Shown here: in pieces, positions 1 to 9,697 of the stretch
Position numbering within the stretch: position 1 is the stretch's first letter
Layout: each line of letters starts with the position of its first letter
Assembly (NCBI GenBank): GCA_020697255.1
Contig: JAJFBE010000008.1
Location: 1-64,000 of the forward strand
DNA: 64,000 bases
Reading direction: 5' to 3'
Origin: Burkholderiales bacterium
GTDB taxonomy: Bacteria > Pseudomonadota > Gammaproteobacteria > Burkholderiales > UBA11063
Notes under the pieces: model-generated
Seen by the model: only the letters and a program-made list of their open reading frames with translations
The model's database searches: none
What the model was told of the DNA's origin: nothing
Program-made: the position numbers and the translations under genes

Positions 1-198
1 AATATACCTTAAATTTATTGGTTGACCTATTATTTTATACATACAAACTTCTCCATTAAAAAACATTATTTTAATAGATCAGTTTTCCGGTATGTGTTCG
101 AACTTTTACAGGGCAAACTCATCTATAATCCCTTAAGCTCGGCTAAATAAGCTAATGTTATGCTTTGCCTGGTTATAACATAAAAATAAAATGCTAAA

Positions 199-1698
199 TT
201 AATAAAATTTTTCTAATAAACGTACTAGTTTTTCTATCCCATTATTTTTAATAATATTTTCAGAATTATACATAAAAGATTTATCCAATTCTAAGATAAC
301 ATCTTTTCCATGATTTATAGGTTTTATAAGTAGAATAATAAAACCTGGTTTTAAATCGGATAAAGCCTGGATAAGTTCTTTTTCTTGCTTATCCCAGGCC
401 TTGATAAACAAAATATCTATAATCTTATCCTGTTTTGATAAATGCTTTTTTAAACTTATACATCCAGTCCTTAATATTTTAGCTTTTGCAATATTTTCGG
501 ATGAAATAAATACACTAAAATTATTACATAAATTTACATATTTAATATTTATGTGGTTTGATAGCTTAAATCTTTCTTTTATACTTAAAATACCACCTAA
601 GTAAAGATTTTGGTATGAGTAGTTATCAATTAGCAAATCAAGATTACAAAGAGCTCTCTGATTTAATTTTATCATTGATTGGCTAAGAAAATCTTTAGTT
701 AGCAAAATATTTATATTAGTTGAATTTTCTACCATACCTTTTAGTTCTTGAGTTAGTTCAATGTTAATATACACTTGAGTTATATTAAAATTTTTTAAAT
801 ACCGGGTTTTTATATAATTAGCTAAAAAGGATGGTATATCTTTTTGCCGACGGTTAATATAATGACTATCCCCTACTTGTATCCCAGATCTAATTATGGA
901 AATATAAATAAAAATATTACTTCTAGTTTGTTTTAATAATAATATATCAAAACTTTCAGTACTCAAATCTGGCTCTAGCCTATTTTTATCAAGCTTATCC
1001 AAAACTTTTAAAGCATCCCGCTTAATAGCCGTATTTTCAAAAAGATAGCTTTTGGCATCCATAAACATTTCTTGCTCTAATATTTCATAAATGTCTAGGT
1101 ATTCACCTTTTAAAAAAGAAATTGCTTTTGCTAAGTTACTTTCATATTCGTTAGAAGATATTTTGCCAATACAAGGAGCACTACATTCTTTTATTTGGTA
1201 ACTAAAGCAAGGAGAAGTCCTATTTATAAAAGATTTTTGTTCACACGTGCGGAGCTTAAAAATTTTTTTTATAAAATTTAACTTTAAAATAGCATCATTT
1301 TTTGATATAAAAGGTCCATAAATATTACTTTTTGCCTTACTTAATTTGGTTAATTTTATTTGAGGAAATTTATCTTTACTAATTTCTATAATAGGGAAAC
1401 TATCTTCTTTCCTTACTAAAATATTAAACTGAGGACTTAAAATTTGGATCAAATTATTTTCAAGTGTTAGTGCAGCTTCTTCGTCAACCGTCAAAGTATA
1501 TTCGATAAATTGTATCTGGCTTGCTAGCTGTTTAGTTTTTTTGTTTACAATTGAAGATGAAAAGTAAGACTTTACACGTTTGCGCAGAGACTTAGCTTTA
1601 CCAATATAAAGCAAATTTTTATATTTATCGTAAAATCTGTAGACCCCAGGATGTTCTGGTAATAAAACATATTCTTCTGCCTTTAAAATTTTGGCCAC
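199..1698 (-). CDS. UvrC-like GIY-YIG nuclease with degenerate C-terminus
   Basis: This 499-residue protein resembles the excinuclease subunit UvrC. The N-terminal GIY-YIG nuclease domain (about residues 15-95) looks intact: PGVYRFYD, LLYIGKAKSLRKRV and the acidic LENNLI segment are all present. A cysteine-bearing middle region follows (RTCEQ, SPCFSYQIKECSAPCIG, about 150-178), as in UvrC. Genuine UvrC is about 600 residues and carries an RNase H-like second nuclease (motif near IECxDISH) and two helix-hairpin-helix motifs. Here the matching place reads IKYVNLCNNFSVF and no HhH region is visible before the stop. It may be a UvrC paralogue making only the 3' incision, as Cho does, or a decaying copy. 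The ATG is followed by MAKILKAEEY, a plausible UvrC start. It is transcribed alone. Confidence 0.75.
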   Translation of the reverse strand: MAKILKAEEYVLLPEHPGVYRFYDKYKNLLYIGKAKSLRKRVKSYFSSSIVNKKTKQLASQIQFIEYTLTVDEEAALTLENNLIQILSPQFNILVRKEDSFPIIEISKDKFPQIKLTKLSKAKSNIYGPFISKNDAILKLNFIKKIFKLRTCEQKSFINRTSPCFSYQIKECSAPCIGKISSNEYESNLAKAISFLKGEYLDIYEILEQEMFMDAKSYLFENTAIKRDALKVLDKLDKNRLEPDLSTESFDILLLKQTRSNIFIYISIIRSGIQVGDSHYINRRQKDIPSFLANYIKTRYLKNFNITQVYINIELTQELKGMVENSTNINILLTKDFLSQSMIKLNQRALCNLDLLIDNYSYQNLYLGGILSIKERFKLSNHINIKYVNLCNNFSVFISSENIAKAKILRTGCISLKKHLSKQDKIIDILFIKAWDKQEKELIQALSDLKPGFIILLIKPINHGKDVILELDKSFMYNSENIIKNNGIEKLVRLLEKFY

Positions 1699-1868
1699 TA
1701 TTTATTCCCTGGATGATCCAATAATATATTTATCATGCATTAGCAATGTTTACAATGATACTAATATGTCCTTATTGATAAGATTTGTTATAAAATATCA
1801 ATATTATATAAGTTTGGCCAACAAAATTATGCTGGCCAGATATAATATTTAGCAATAATCAACTAAAA

Positions 1869-2333
1869 TTAACTCTTAACAACACAAGCCAATTTACCAA
1901 TAATTTTTAGTTTACTATCAGTTATTATAGCTTTTGTAGTTAAATCTGGATATGTACAATCATCTTCACCTGATAACGATTTTATATATTTGATTCTAGA
2001 GGGTAATCTAGGTCTATTAAGATAAAATAAATCATTGATAGACATTACATACACTTTATTGTGAGATATATCGCCCTTATATTTTTCAGCTGGAGTATTG
2101 TCCATAAGTACCAAGCAATCATTTGAATTTCCTGTACATGAGTTGCCATCTTTAACTGGTGCAACCAAAATATAACTTGTATCGTTACCATAATCAGTCT
2201 TTGTATTTTTTTGCACTGGAAAATCCTTTTTTTCAGCAATATTTTCCAGTATAAAATATCCATCAAGTTTTGTTGATATTTTAGTTTCTTCTGAATGTTC
2301 AAAATTATCATTAAGTTGGTTGAAATTCTCCAT
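1869..2333 (-). CDS. small protein resembling an S24/LexA C-terminal domain
   Basis: A 154-residue protein. I chose the ATG at 2333 because AAGGAGG lies just upstream; an earlier in-frame ATG at 2384 has no such site. The C-terminal half has the rhythm of S24-type (LexA/CI) domains: DCLVLMDNTPAEKYKGD, then VYVMSINDLFYL, then the terminal KIIGKLACVV, comparable to the IIGxVxGV end of the fold. I cannot identify the catalytic serine and lysine of the self-cleaving family, and there is no N-terminal HTH. It could be a phage-repressor remnant or an unrelated beta protein. It is transcribed on its own from a 270-base AT-rich gap. Confidence 0.45.
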   Translation of the reverse strand: MENFNQLNDNFEHSEETKISTKLDGYFILENIAEKKDFPVQKNTKTDYGNDTSYILVAPVKDGNSCTGNSNDCLVLMDNTPAEKYKGDISHNKVYVMSINDLFYLNRPRLPSRIKYIKSLSGEDDCTYPDLTTKAIITDSKLKIIGKLACVVKS

Positions 2334-2608
2334 TTTCTTTTCCTCCTTATTAATATTTATAATACAGTTTATTAGCAACCACAAAAATATATTTTATGAT
2401 TTTAGCGCATTTAAAATTTAATCTTGGTGTTAGAATAAAATTATATCTTTATTTTGTTACTGCATGGATATAAATGTTAACGTATAAATTTAACCCGAAT
2501 TATTTAGGATTTTGATATAGGACAACTAAGATAAATCAATAATTAATAATTTGACATTGTGGAGATTTGGTATTAGATTTTACATTTTTTAGTGTAAATA
2601 TACTAAAA
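2334..2608. other. intergenic gap, AT-rich
   Basis: About 275 bases between two minus-strand genes. It holds the AAGGAGG ribosome-binding site for the gene ending at 2333 and AT-rich DNA that presumably carries its promoter. I see no further ORF or strong hairpin. Confidence 0.5.
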
Positions 2609-3211
2609 TCACTCAATTATTTTATATAAAATAATAGACATTATTGCTATAGTAAGCACATCAATGCAAATCCAGACTAATTTTTTATTTAGCCAGTAAG
2701 CAAATTTTCTGCCGACTAAGACCAGGCCAAATAACCATATAAAATCACCAATTAATGTACCTAAAATGAAGTCTAACCTGGCTAAACCATGATAACGCAA
2801 TGAATTACCGCCAATAATTATAACAGTATCTATAAATACTAATGGATTAAGTAGCGTCAAGGATAATGCTTTTAAGGTCGATTGGCTCCTATTTAAAATT
2901 TTATTATTAAAATTAAATTGATTGAATTGTCGAAAAAGGCCTCTAATTTTTTGGGAGATATACCATAGTATAAAAGCAATACTAAATAGGTTAACCAAGC
3001 TAAATAATAATTTAGAGTTACCTAATCCTAAACTAAAGGAACCTAGTATAATTAACGACCCATCAGCAATAATACAAATTGCTGCCACCAGGTATGGATA
3101 ATTATTTTTAATTGCATGTGTTAAAATATTTAAACTTTGTGGTCCAATTCCGGCAATTATGGTAATCCCAAAAATTGCTCCACTAAATATTGTTAATACA
3201 TGTTCTAACAT
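2609..3211 (-). CDS. LysE/ArgO-family amino-acid exporter
   Basis: A 200-residue polytopic inner-membrane protein of the LysE/ArgO/RhtB exporter superfamily, which exports basic or other amino acids. The family signature near the N-terminus is present as AGIGPQSLNILTHAIK. A polar-acidic motif (ICIIADGSLI) follows, and later the conserved NPLVFIDTVIIIGG segment. Five to six hydrophobic segments can be counted over a length typical of the family. The IGPQ and NP motifs place it closer to ArgO/LysE than RhtB, but the substrate cannot be read from sequence. No LysG/ArgP-type regulator is adjacent. Confidence 0.85.
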   Translation of the reverse strand: MLEHVLTIFSGAIFGITIIAGIGPQSLNILTHAIKNNYPYLVAAICIIADGSLIILGSFSLGLGNSKLLFSLVNLFSIAFILWYISQKIRGLFRQFNQFNFNNKILNRSQSTLKALSLTLLNPLVFIDTVIIIGGNSLRYHGLARLDFILGTLIGDFIWLFGLVLVGRKFAYWLNKKLVWICIDVLTIAIMSIILYKIIE

Positions 3212-3437
3212 TTAATACTCAGTCAAACCCATAAATTCATGCAAAAAATATTAGTAAGTATTGAAATTTCCAATAGGTAATTTTTTGCACTATTAATTTT
3301 GATTAGTTACCCATATTTTAGCATAATTCAAAGCAACATCTGTATTGAGGATGGCACTATATGTAGAACTGCTTGACATTTTATGTTTGTATAATATAAT
3401 TAAGTAAGATATAAATAACCACTTGTAGAGAGTTCAA

Positions 3438-3759
3438 ATGAAAAATATTAAATTGGCCGTGATACTTAATTTATGTATCGGAATAACCATGGCTATACCT
3501 GATTCTGAGTATAGAGCTTTCTAACTCAGCCACTTCAAAAAGTGAGATTTTTTCGGTGCATCTACAACGTAATATACTAAGCGAAAATGATCCACTTTCG
3601 AATTATTGAAACCTATGGTCGGCATTTGGAAACTTTGCTAGTACCATTATTAATGAGCAAAATTATGTTACTAACGCAAAATGGTATAGCTTTATCTAAA
3701 ACTAACTCAATAAGGAAATTAAGAATCAGTGTTTAGACAGAGAATTTAGTATAAATTAA
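3438..3759 (+). pseudogene. decayed gene for a small secreted protein
   Basis: An ATG at 3438 opens a signal-peptide-like stretch (MKNIKLAVILNLCIGITMA) but reaches a stop at 3522. Shifting one frame at about 3520 continues a protein-like reading to 3759 (for example WSAFGNFASTIINEQNY) broken by only a few stops, including one near 3607. This pattern is best read as a former 100-residue exported protein lost through one frameshift plus nonsense changes. I do not recognise the family. Confidence 0.45.
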
Positions 3760-3766
3760 ACCGAAT

Positions 3767-6700
3767 TTATCGACTAATTACGCTAAATAATTTGGTTGTG
3801 CTACTGCTGGTGCCTGGAAATGTACCGTTATTCCAAGTAGTGCCGTTAGTGGATTGTTTAATTGTTCCACTAGCGCCTACAGCAACAAATAACCCGTTAG
3901 AAGTTACCTTATTCAAAGTGTTGGTTGTTCCTGAAGTTTGTGCTGCCCAACTAGCACCAGTTGCAGAGAAGACAATAGTTCCTCCGTTTCCAACAGCTAC
4001 ACAGCCTAAATTGCCACATGCAATACTATTTAAGTTATTTGCACCGGCTCCAGAAGTTTTACTTGCCCAATTAATCGCATTTGCCGAAGCAAAAAGTGTT
4101 CCTGCATCACCAACTGTAAGGAACTGGCCATTAAAAAAACTGATGCTATTGAGGTTGGTGGTAGCCAAAGAACTAGTTTGAACTGTCCAGGTAGTATAGT
4201 CAGTGCTACTTAAAATGGTACCAGAGCTGGCACTGCCAGTACCGCCTACTATTACGCATTTTCCGTTCTGACAAGTAACCCCCCTAAGATAATTAGTAGT
4301 TCCGCTAGTTAATTGAGTCCAATTAGTTCCACTATCCGTCGTTTTAAGGATTACGCCGCTTTCTCCTATGGCAAAACATATGTTATTAGTTAATATACAA
4401 GATATGTTAGATAGTTTTTTTCCGCTGGGGTTAGTTTGTTGCGTCCATGCAGTAAGGTTAGTCGAGCTATAAATAAATCCAGAGTTATCAATAGCAAGAT
4501 AAGTACCGCTTTCATTTTTGGTAATATCAATAAGAGCTGGAGCTTGCCAGGAAGAGCCCGCAGCCGGAGGAACGGTCGGAGATGTGTAGATTGCGCTGGT
4601 ACCTACCAACCAGGAATTGCTACCACTAAAGTAAGCTGCAGTATAGTTTCCCGGGCTTGTTGTATCAAGTGTCCAGTTTCCAGCCCCTACTTTATAAACT
4701 GCATTTGTTCCGCCTGCTGCTACAAACGTATCAAGACCGCTATTATAGACAAGTCCCCTTAGTGGGTTTCCAGTGCTACCGCTATAGGCCAGAGTGTAGG
4801 TGCCTGTAGTAGGGTTAAAACCAGCGACTACATAAATATTCCCAGTAACAGTACTGCCTGAATTAATAGTTACCCAATAGTTGTCTGTGCCACCGACAAC
4901 TTTAACCGCTACGCCGCCTATTGGGGCTGTTACCCCCGCAGGCTGGCTAGTACCAGCTGTCCAGCTTGTTAAGTTGCTTGAGCTTGTACTAAATCCGGTT
5001 GAAGTCCAGGCAGCAGTCCCAGTTGTACTTGGCATTATAGAGAAAGCAGTAACGTTACTATTTGCAGCAGTGAGACCCGTGTTTGGTTCTGAAAAGTTAG
5101 TGCCATCGGTTGATACAGTGATGCCCGTATTTGCTGTAGTATTAGCTTGTCCAAAAAGATATCTGGCGCCAAGAAAATTTATATAGTATGCCGTATTATA
5201 AGGGGTGTTCGATAGGGATGGTTTATATAGTTTGGTCCAGCTTGTGAGATTAGAGCTGCGTTCTATGCACGGACTACCGTTAACACATGGAGTACCTGTT
5301 GAGCCGTTTGCCGTTCCACAGGTATAATAGTTTGTACCGTCAAAAACCAACCCGCAGTTAGAAGCACTAAGACCAGTTACAGTTGTCGGCACCGCCTTCC
5401 AAAATAAGCCATTTTGAGTACTGGATTCTACAACTCCACTATTTAGCATTACAGCATACACGCCATTGTTAATCGATATGCCATTAGCAACTGTGCTGGA
5501 AGTTGCAAATGGACTATTGATATTAGCACTCCAGGTAGTTGGCGGGCTATTAGTCGAGCTGATAACAGTACCATATTCTCCTACAGCGGTAAAAGTAGCA
5601 TTAGCTACTGCTGAATAGTTAATCTGAAGGATTGAATTGGCATAAGTAAGACTTTGCCCGCCTGCTCCTGTGTATGTGCCAGTTGGGATAAAATTAACTG
5701 TTCCATTTTCTACTGCAGTTGGGGAATAACTAAGGACCATAGCACAACTTTGCCCAATTTTTAAGGTTTGTCCATTTACACAAGTTGAACCAATGTTAAA
5801 AGATGACATAGTAGATTTTTGTGAACTAAGATCATTAAACTGCAGATTGGTTAAATCTGTGGAACCGGTATTACTAACATTAACCCATATATATATAGGT
5901 CCAGCATTTACTACTACATTTGAAAAGCTACCGCTGGAAGTGATAGTTAATGCAGGAGTTACCTGATTAATATAACTAACATTAAAATCTAAAACTTGTG
6001 TACTTTGACCATCAAAATAAGAAATATTTACTAATGACTGCCCACTGGTAATGGATCCCCGTACGTTAATAACAAATGCGCAACCTCCAGGAGAAGCGCT
6101 GGATAAGGTAGTACCACAGGTATTAGATTCAATAGTTATTGGAGTTTGTGGTGTAATCATCAGGTCAGTTGCATCGGTCACGCCAGTATTAACCAGATAT
6201 ACTGTTTGCGGATTAGTCCCATCATCTGGATTAACAACTACGTTTAGCCCAGAGGTAATAATATTTGAATTTGAATTATAGACATAAGTTACATTAAATG
6301 TAGAGTCGTTAGTTTGAGAACCGTTGTACCCAGTAATTTTAACTTTACCTGTTGTATTTACAGCTAAATTAGTATCTTCAACAATTGCAGTACATAAGGT
6401 ATTAATAGTATATTTATTTTGGTTACAACTAAACTCAATGGGACTATCATTCATAGTCACATTGACTTTAGAATAATTATCTGCTAAACGAAAAGGAATA
6501 CTTAGACTTTTTTGATTGCCTATATCTAACTTAGTAGCATCATATATAAAGCCGTTTTGTACTGGTAATAATGCATTAAAGCTAATGATTTGTCTAGCTG
6601 CATATGCATTACCCGAAGAGTCTTCAAAAGTAAGGGTTAATAAATAAGTCTGTACTGTATCAGGAACTAGAATTTTTGCTCTACAGGATTTATCTTTACT

Positions 6701-7009
6701 AATGTGTAAGCAGTCTCCCAGGTCAACATAAGAGGCTATAGCTGGTGCTGGCATGAAATGTCCACCAGCATTAATTTGGGTGTTTTGTAAGGTAATATCA
6801 TTGCCAGAGCTATTAGTGATACTAACGGTAGCATATTCACTAGAATTAGAGCTAGCACGTGGAATAGTAGAAATATTACCAATTTGTATTTTTGTATAAT
6901 CAGCTGATGTAGGAGTTTGGGAAGACTGACTACTATTACTACCAACACTACAGCTAGTAAATAGTATTGCTATACAAAAGATAAAGTAATTGAAACATTT
7001 ATACCGCAT
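3767..7009 (-). CDS. large lipoprotein: Ig-like repeats plus beta-propeller-like repeats
   Basis: A 1080-residue predicted lipoprotein. The signal peptide ends at a lipobox (LFTSC, Cys about residue 20). A Ser/Asn/Thr-rich N-terminal half follows, with IQIGNISTIP and several domains of about 100 residues resembling CARDB/ASPM-type Ig-like folds, each with a Cys pair (for example SNTCGTTLSSASPGGCAF). From about residue 470 to the end, short repeats recur around the pattern VAVGxxGTIxxSTNGxxW, as in YCF48/BNR-like beta-propellers. The start codon lies 12 bases after the stop of the upstream paralogue, so the three lipoprotein genes probably form an operon. The NIGNISTIP motif links it to both upstream neighbours. 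A surface binding or adhesion role is likely; the ligand is unknown. Confidence 0.75.
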   Translation of the reverse strand: MRYKCFNYFIFCIAILFTSCSVGSNSSQSSQTPTSADYTKIQIGNISTIPRASSNSSEYATVSITNSSGNDITLQNTQINAGGHFMPAPAIASYVDLGDCLHISKDKSCRAKILVPDTVQTYLLTLTFEDSSGNAYAARQIISFNALLPVQNGFIYDATKLDIGNQKSLSIPFRLADNYSKVNVTMNDSPIEFSCNQNKYTINTLCTAIVEDTNLAVNTTGKVKITGYNGSQTNDSTFNVTYVYNSNSNIITSGLNVVVNPDDGTNPQTVYLVNTGVTDATDLMITPQTPITIESNTCGTTLSSASPGGCAFVINVRGSITSGQSLVNISYFDGQSTQVLDFNVSYINQVTPALTITSSGSFSNVVVNAGPIYIWVNVSNTGSTDLTNLQFNDLSSQKSTMSSFNIGSTCVNGQTLKIGQSCAMVLSYSPTAVENGTVNFIPTGTYTGAGGQSLTYANSILQINYSAVANATFTAVGEYGTVISSTNSPPTTWSANINSPFATSSTVANGISINNGVYAVMLNSGVVESSTQNGLFWKAVPTTVTGLSASNCGLVFDGTNYYTCGTANGSTGTPCVNGSPCIERSSNLTSWTKLYKPSLSNTPYNTAYYINFLGARYLFGQANTTANTGITVSTDGTNFSEPNTGLTAANSNVTAFSIMPSTTGTAAWTSTGFSTSSSNLTSWTAGTSQPAGVTAPIGGVAVKVVGGTDNYWVTINSGSTVTGNIYVVAGFNPTTGTYTLAYSGSTGNPLRGLVYNSGLDTFVAAGGTNAVYKVGAGNWTLDTTSPGNYTAAYFSGSNSWLVGTSAIYTSPTVPPAAGSSWQAPALIDITKNESGTYLAIDNSGFIYSSTNLTAWTQQTNPSGKKLSNISCILTNNICFAIGESGVILKTTDSGTNWTQLTSGTTNYLRGVTCQNGKCVIVGGTGSASSGTILSSTDYTTWTVQTSSLATTNLNSISFFNGQFLTVGDAGTLFASANAINWASKTSGAGANNLNSIACGNLGCVAVGNGGTIVFSATGASWAAQTSGTTNTLNKVTSNGLFVAVGASGTIKQSTNGTTWNNGTFPGTSSSTTKLFSVISR

Positions 7010-7021
7010 AAGACTACCCCG

Positions 7022-9637
7022 TTAATTATAAGTAAAACTTGCTGTTTTTATAATTCCCGCTGATCCAGGTGATGATCCAGCAGGGGAAACAGTATACAGG
7101 AAGTTAACAGTTGATGGTCTAGGGTATCCGGTAGGGTTTGTTATGCTAATTTGACAACTTCCTGCAGTTATAGTACAAGTCCTACTACCTATAGTAAATA
7201 TACTAAGTTGATCGTTTGGAATAGTAATGACTGTGCCATTAGTTGCGCTAGTAAAAGTAAAATTATTAGTTCCGACATTCCAGGCTGGAGTGCTAGTTGT
7301 AACATTAGCAAGTAAAGTCGCACTTACGCTTATGGTATTTGAAGTATATAATGAAGAAAAAGTAGGTGTTGTATTAATATTTTTTCCAGTACTGCTGTCT
7401 CTATAACTATATCCAGGGATATTTATATTTAGTGCACCAGCAAATGCATAGGGGTTATAAAAACCAGTAGGGTTCATTGCTACAACTGTAACCTGGCAAC
7501 TACTTGTACCGGCACCAGGAAAGTATAGAATGCTAGTATTTGACCCATATGGGCAAGTAGTCGTTTGACTCTCAACATAGTAACCAACTGGCAAATTATT
7601 TAATGCAACATTAAAATTATCTGCATTCTGGGTTCCAGTATTTGCATATGTAAATACAAACTTGAGTGTATTAGTTGGTGAGTTAGTAAATTGGTATGGT
7701 GTAGCACTATTACCATTACCACCACCATTATTACCAGTAACAACAACATTGTTTAACGTAATATGCGCAGCAGAAAAAGAAGCAAATGTCAAATACGCAG
7801 ATGTAGTAGCAATTTCAAGGGTTGTTGGGTTAGCTACATATGTTGCAATCATAAATTCAGAAACACCAGCGACGTTTATTGTTGTTGGGCCAAATTTAGT
7901 GATAATTTCACATATAGCAAACCCTGGTAGAGTAATAGGGAAAGAACCGCAGTTTCCCCCAATTATTGAAAAAGCATAATCTGCTCCAGCAAATGATAGG
8001 CTATTTACGGTAGAGCTTAACGATGAAGAATTAACTAAAGTAAACATCTGTATTTGTGATTCATATCCATCAGCTCTAATCTGAAAGTCTACCATGCTGG
8101 GAATAAAATAAAGAAAGGCATTACCTGCAATTGTAGCATAACTGATGTCCACTTTACTTGCAGTGTAAGATCCGGTACTGCCATCTTGGGCAATGTATTG
8201 TGCAGTTTGACGTATAGTAAATGTGCCAGAGGTTAAAGTAGTTGGAGCATATTGAATTTGTAACGTACAGCTTTGCCCTGTGCCTAAAGATTGAGTGCCA
8301 TCTGTTTTGCAGCTGCCACTGCTACCATAAGTCATACCTGCGGGAAAATTGCTTTGTGGGGTAAAAACAATATTATTTAATTGGGCAGTACTAGTATTGG
8401 AAACTTTTATATTGAGTGTTCTAGGTGCATTATTTATTACAGTATTTAAAAAAGTTCCGCTGGTAGTCATTGTCATTGCGGGAGTTTTTGAAGCTGCAAT
8501 ATAGGCTACATTAAAAGCCAATACGTTACTAGTGGTACCAGTAGTATAGTTAACTATTACTGAAGATTGCCCGTTAACTGTTTGGTTTGCATTTACCGTA
8601 AAACTGCAAGATGCGCCAGGATTTAATGTACTTGGACATCCATTAGATGCGGTAACTACTCCAGTAGATGTAATACTTATACCTGTGGTTGGTCCTGCAC
8701 CATTATTAAGTAATATCACAGATTTTGCGTTAGCACCATCAGCGGGGCTAATGATTACATTAATTGCTGAAGTAACTAGATTGCCAATACTATTTTGTAC
8801 TACTGTAACTGGTACGTTAAATAAATATCCGGTTTGGCCAGAAGCACTATCACCTACTTTTTGATTTTTAGAATGTACCTTTGCCAAGCTACTAGAGCTT
8901 GTAATAATTAGATTACCAGAAATAAGGCTATTTGTTCCGGTATTTGATATGTTTACATACAATGTACACAAAGTTCCGGCCGGATATGGACTGTTACCTG
9001 GACAGTTAATTGCGGGCGAAAAAGCTGGGTTATCATATTCACTGGTAACAGAAAGACTTTCTGTCTGTTTTCCCAGTAAAAATGGGACCGTATAAGAAGT
9101 AGAGCGTCCTGCTCTATTATACAGAGTATTATTTATAGTTGAAAATGTAATTCCAGTTGGGCTTGTTGGAACTAAATCAGAGTAAGAGATAATTTGCGAA
9201 GTTGTATAACTTGTCCCAGTTGCACTATTTCTAAAATTCATAGTTATTAAGTATCGTGGTGAATCTAGTGCAGTATCATCTGGAACGTTAACTACAATAG
9301 AACATGATCCACTTGCTTGAATAATAGCGCATTGCTCTACATTTATGGGGCTATTGGGTCCTCTAGCATCCTCTGGAGACAGTGCTCCATCAGAATCATA
9401 TGGTGTATAAGTGGCATTTGTTAATATCAAATTATTTCGATGATTATTAGTAACAATCAAAAAGGTGCTGCTTGCTTTTGCCCCTAAAGGAATAGTGGAT
9501 ATATTGCCAATATTTACTCCTGGTTCATTAGTTGGTATAAGAGAGGGGGTCGTAGAGGACGATTCACCGCCACCGCCACCACATGCAACTAAAGTGATGC
9601 AAGTTAAAAATAAGGCAATTATTCTTAGAAGTTTCAT
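7022..9637 (-). CDS. large surface lipoprotein, middle member of tandem paralogues
   Basis: An 871-residue protein with signal peptide and lipobox LVAC followed directly by five glycines and a Ser/Thr/Pro linker, a common tether after an acylated cysteine. Then come VNIGNISTIP and repeated Ig-like domains with spaced cysteines (ASNGCPSTLNPGASCSF; SGSCKTDGTQSLGTGQSC). It aligns along nearly its whole length with the gene upstream (9698-12361), sharing for example LVTSAINVIISPADGAN against LVTSAINVIVNPANGTS. The two are therefore products of tandem duplication. No enzymatic motif is visible. A short palindrome lies between the two genes. Probable outer-membrane or surface structural/adhesive protein. 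Confidence 0.75.
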   Translation of the reverse strand: MKLLRIIALFLTCITLVACGGGGGESSSTTPSLIPTNEPGVNIGNISTIPLGAKASSTFLIVTNNHRNNLILTNATYTPYDSDGALSPEDARGPNSPINVEQCAIIQASGSCSIVVNVPDDTALDSPRYLITMNFRNSATGTSYTTSQIISYSDLVPTSPTGITFSTINNTLYNRAGRSTSYTVPFLLGKQTESLSVTSEYDNPAFSPAINCPGNSPYPAGTLCTLYVNISNTGTNSLISGNLIITSSSSLAKVHSKNQKVGDSASGQTGYLFNVPVTVVQNSIGNLVTSAINVIISPADGANAKSVILLNNGAGPTTGISITSTGVVTASNGCPSTLNPGASCSFTVNANQTVNGQSSVIVNYTTGTTSNVLAFNVAYIAASKTPAMTMTTSGTFLNTVINNAPRTLNIKVSNTSTAQLNNIVFTPQSNFPAGMTYGSSGSCKTDGTQSLGTGQSCTLQIQYAPTTLTSGTFTIRQTAQYIAQDGSTGSYTASKVDISYATIAGNAFLYFIPSMVDFQIRADGYESQIQMFTLVNSSSLSSTVNSLSFAGADYAFSIIGGNCGSFPITLPGFAICEIITKFGPTTINVAGVSEFMIATYVANPTTLEIATTSAYLTFASFSAAHITLNNVVVTGNNGGGNGNSATPYQFTNSPTNTLKFVFTYANTGTQNADNFNVALNNLPVGYYVESQTTTCPYGSNTSILYFPGAGTSSCQVTVVAMNPTGFYNPYAFAGALNINIPGYSYRDSSTGKNINTTPTFSSLYTSNTISVSATLLANVTTSTPAWNVGTNNFTFTSATNGTVITIPNDQLSIFTIGSRTCTITAGSCQISITNPTGYPRPSTVNFLYTVSPAGSSPGSAGIIKTASFTYN

Positions 9638-9651
9638 TTTTTCATTTTTCT

Positions 9652-9688
9652 AAATCCATGGAATTTGGTTTCCCAAACCCATGGATTT
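9652..9688. terminator. 10-bp-arm hairpin between lipoprotein genes
   Basis: A perfect inverted repeat, AAATCCATGG (9652-9661) and CCATGGATTT (9679-9688), has a nested TTTGG/CCAAA pairing in the loop. It sits in the 60-base gap between two minus-strand lipoprotein genes. On the minus strand it is followed by AGAAAAATG rather than a clean T-run. It may be a weak terminator, attenuator or mRNA-stabilising hairpin that tunes expression of the downstream genes. Confidence 0.45.
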
Positions 9689-9697
9689 ATTATAGAC

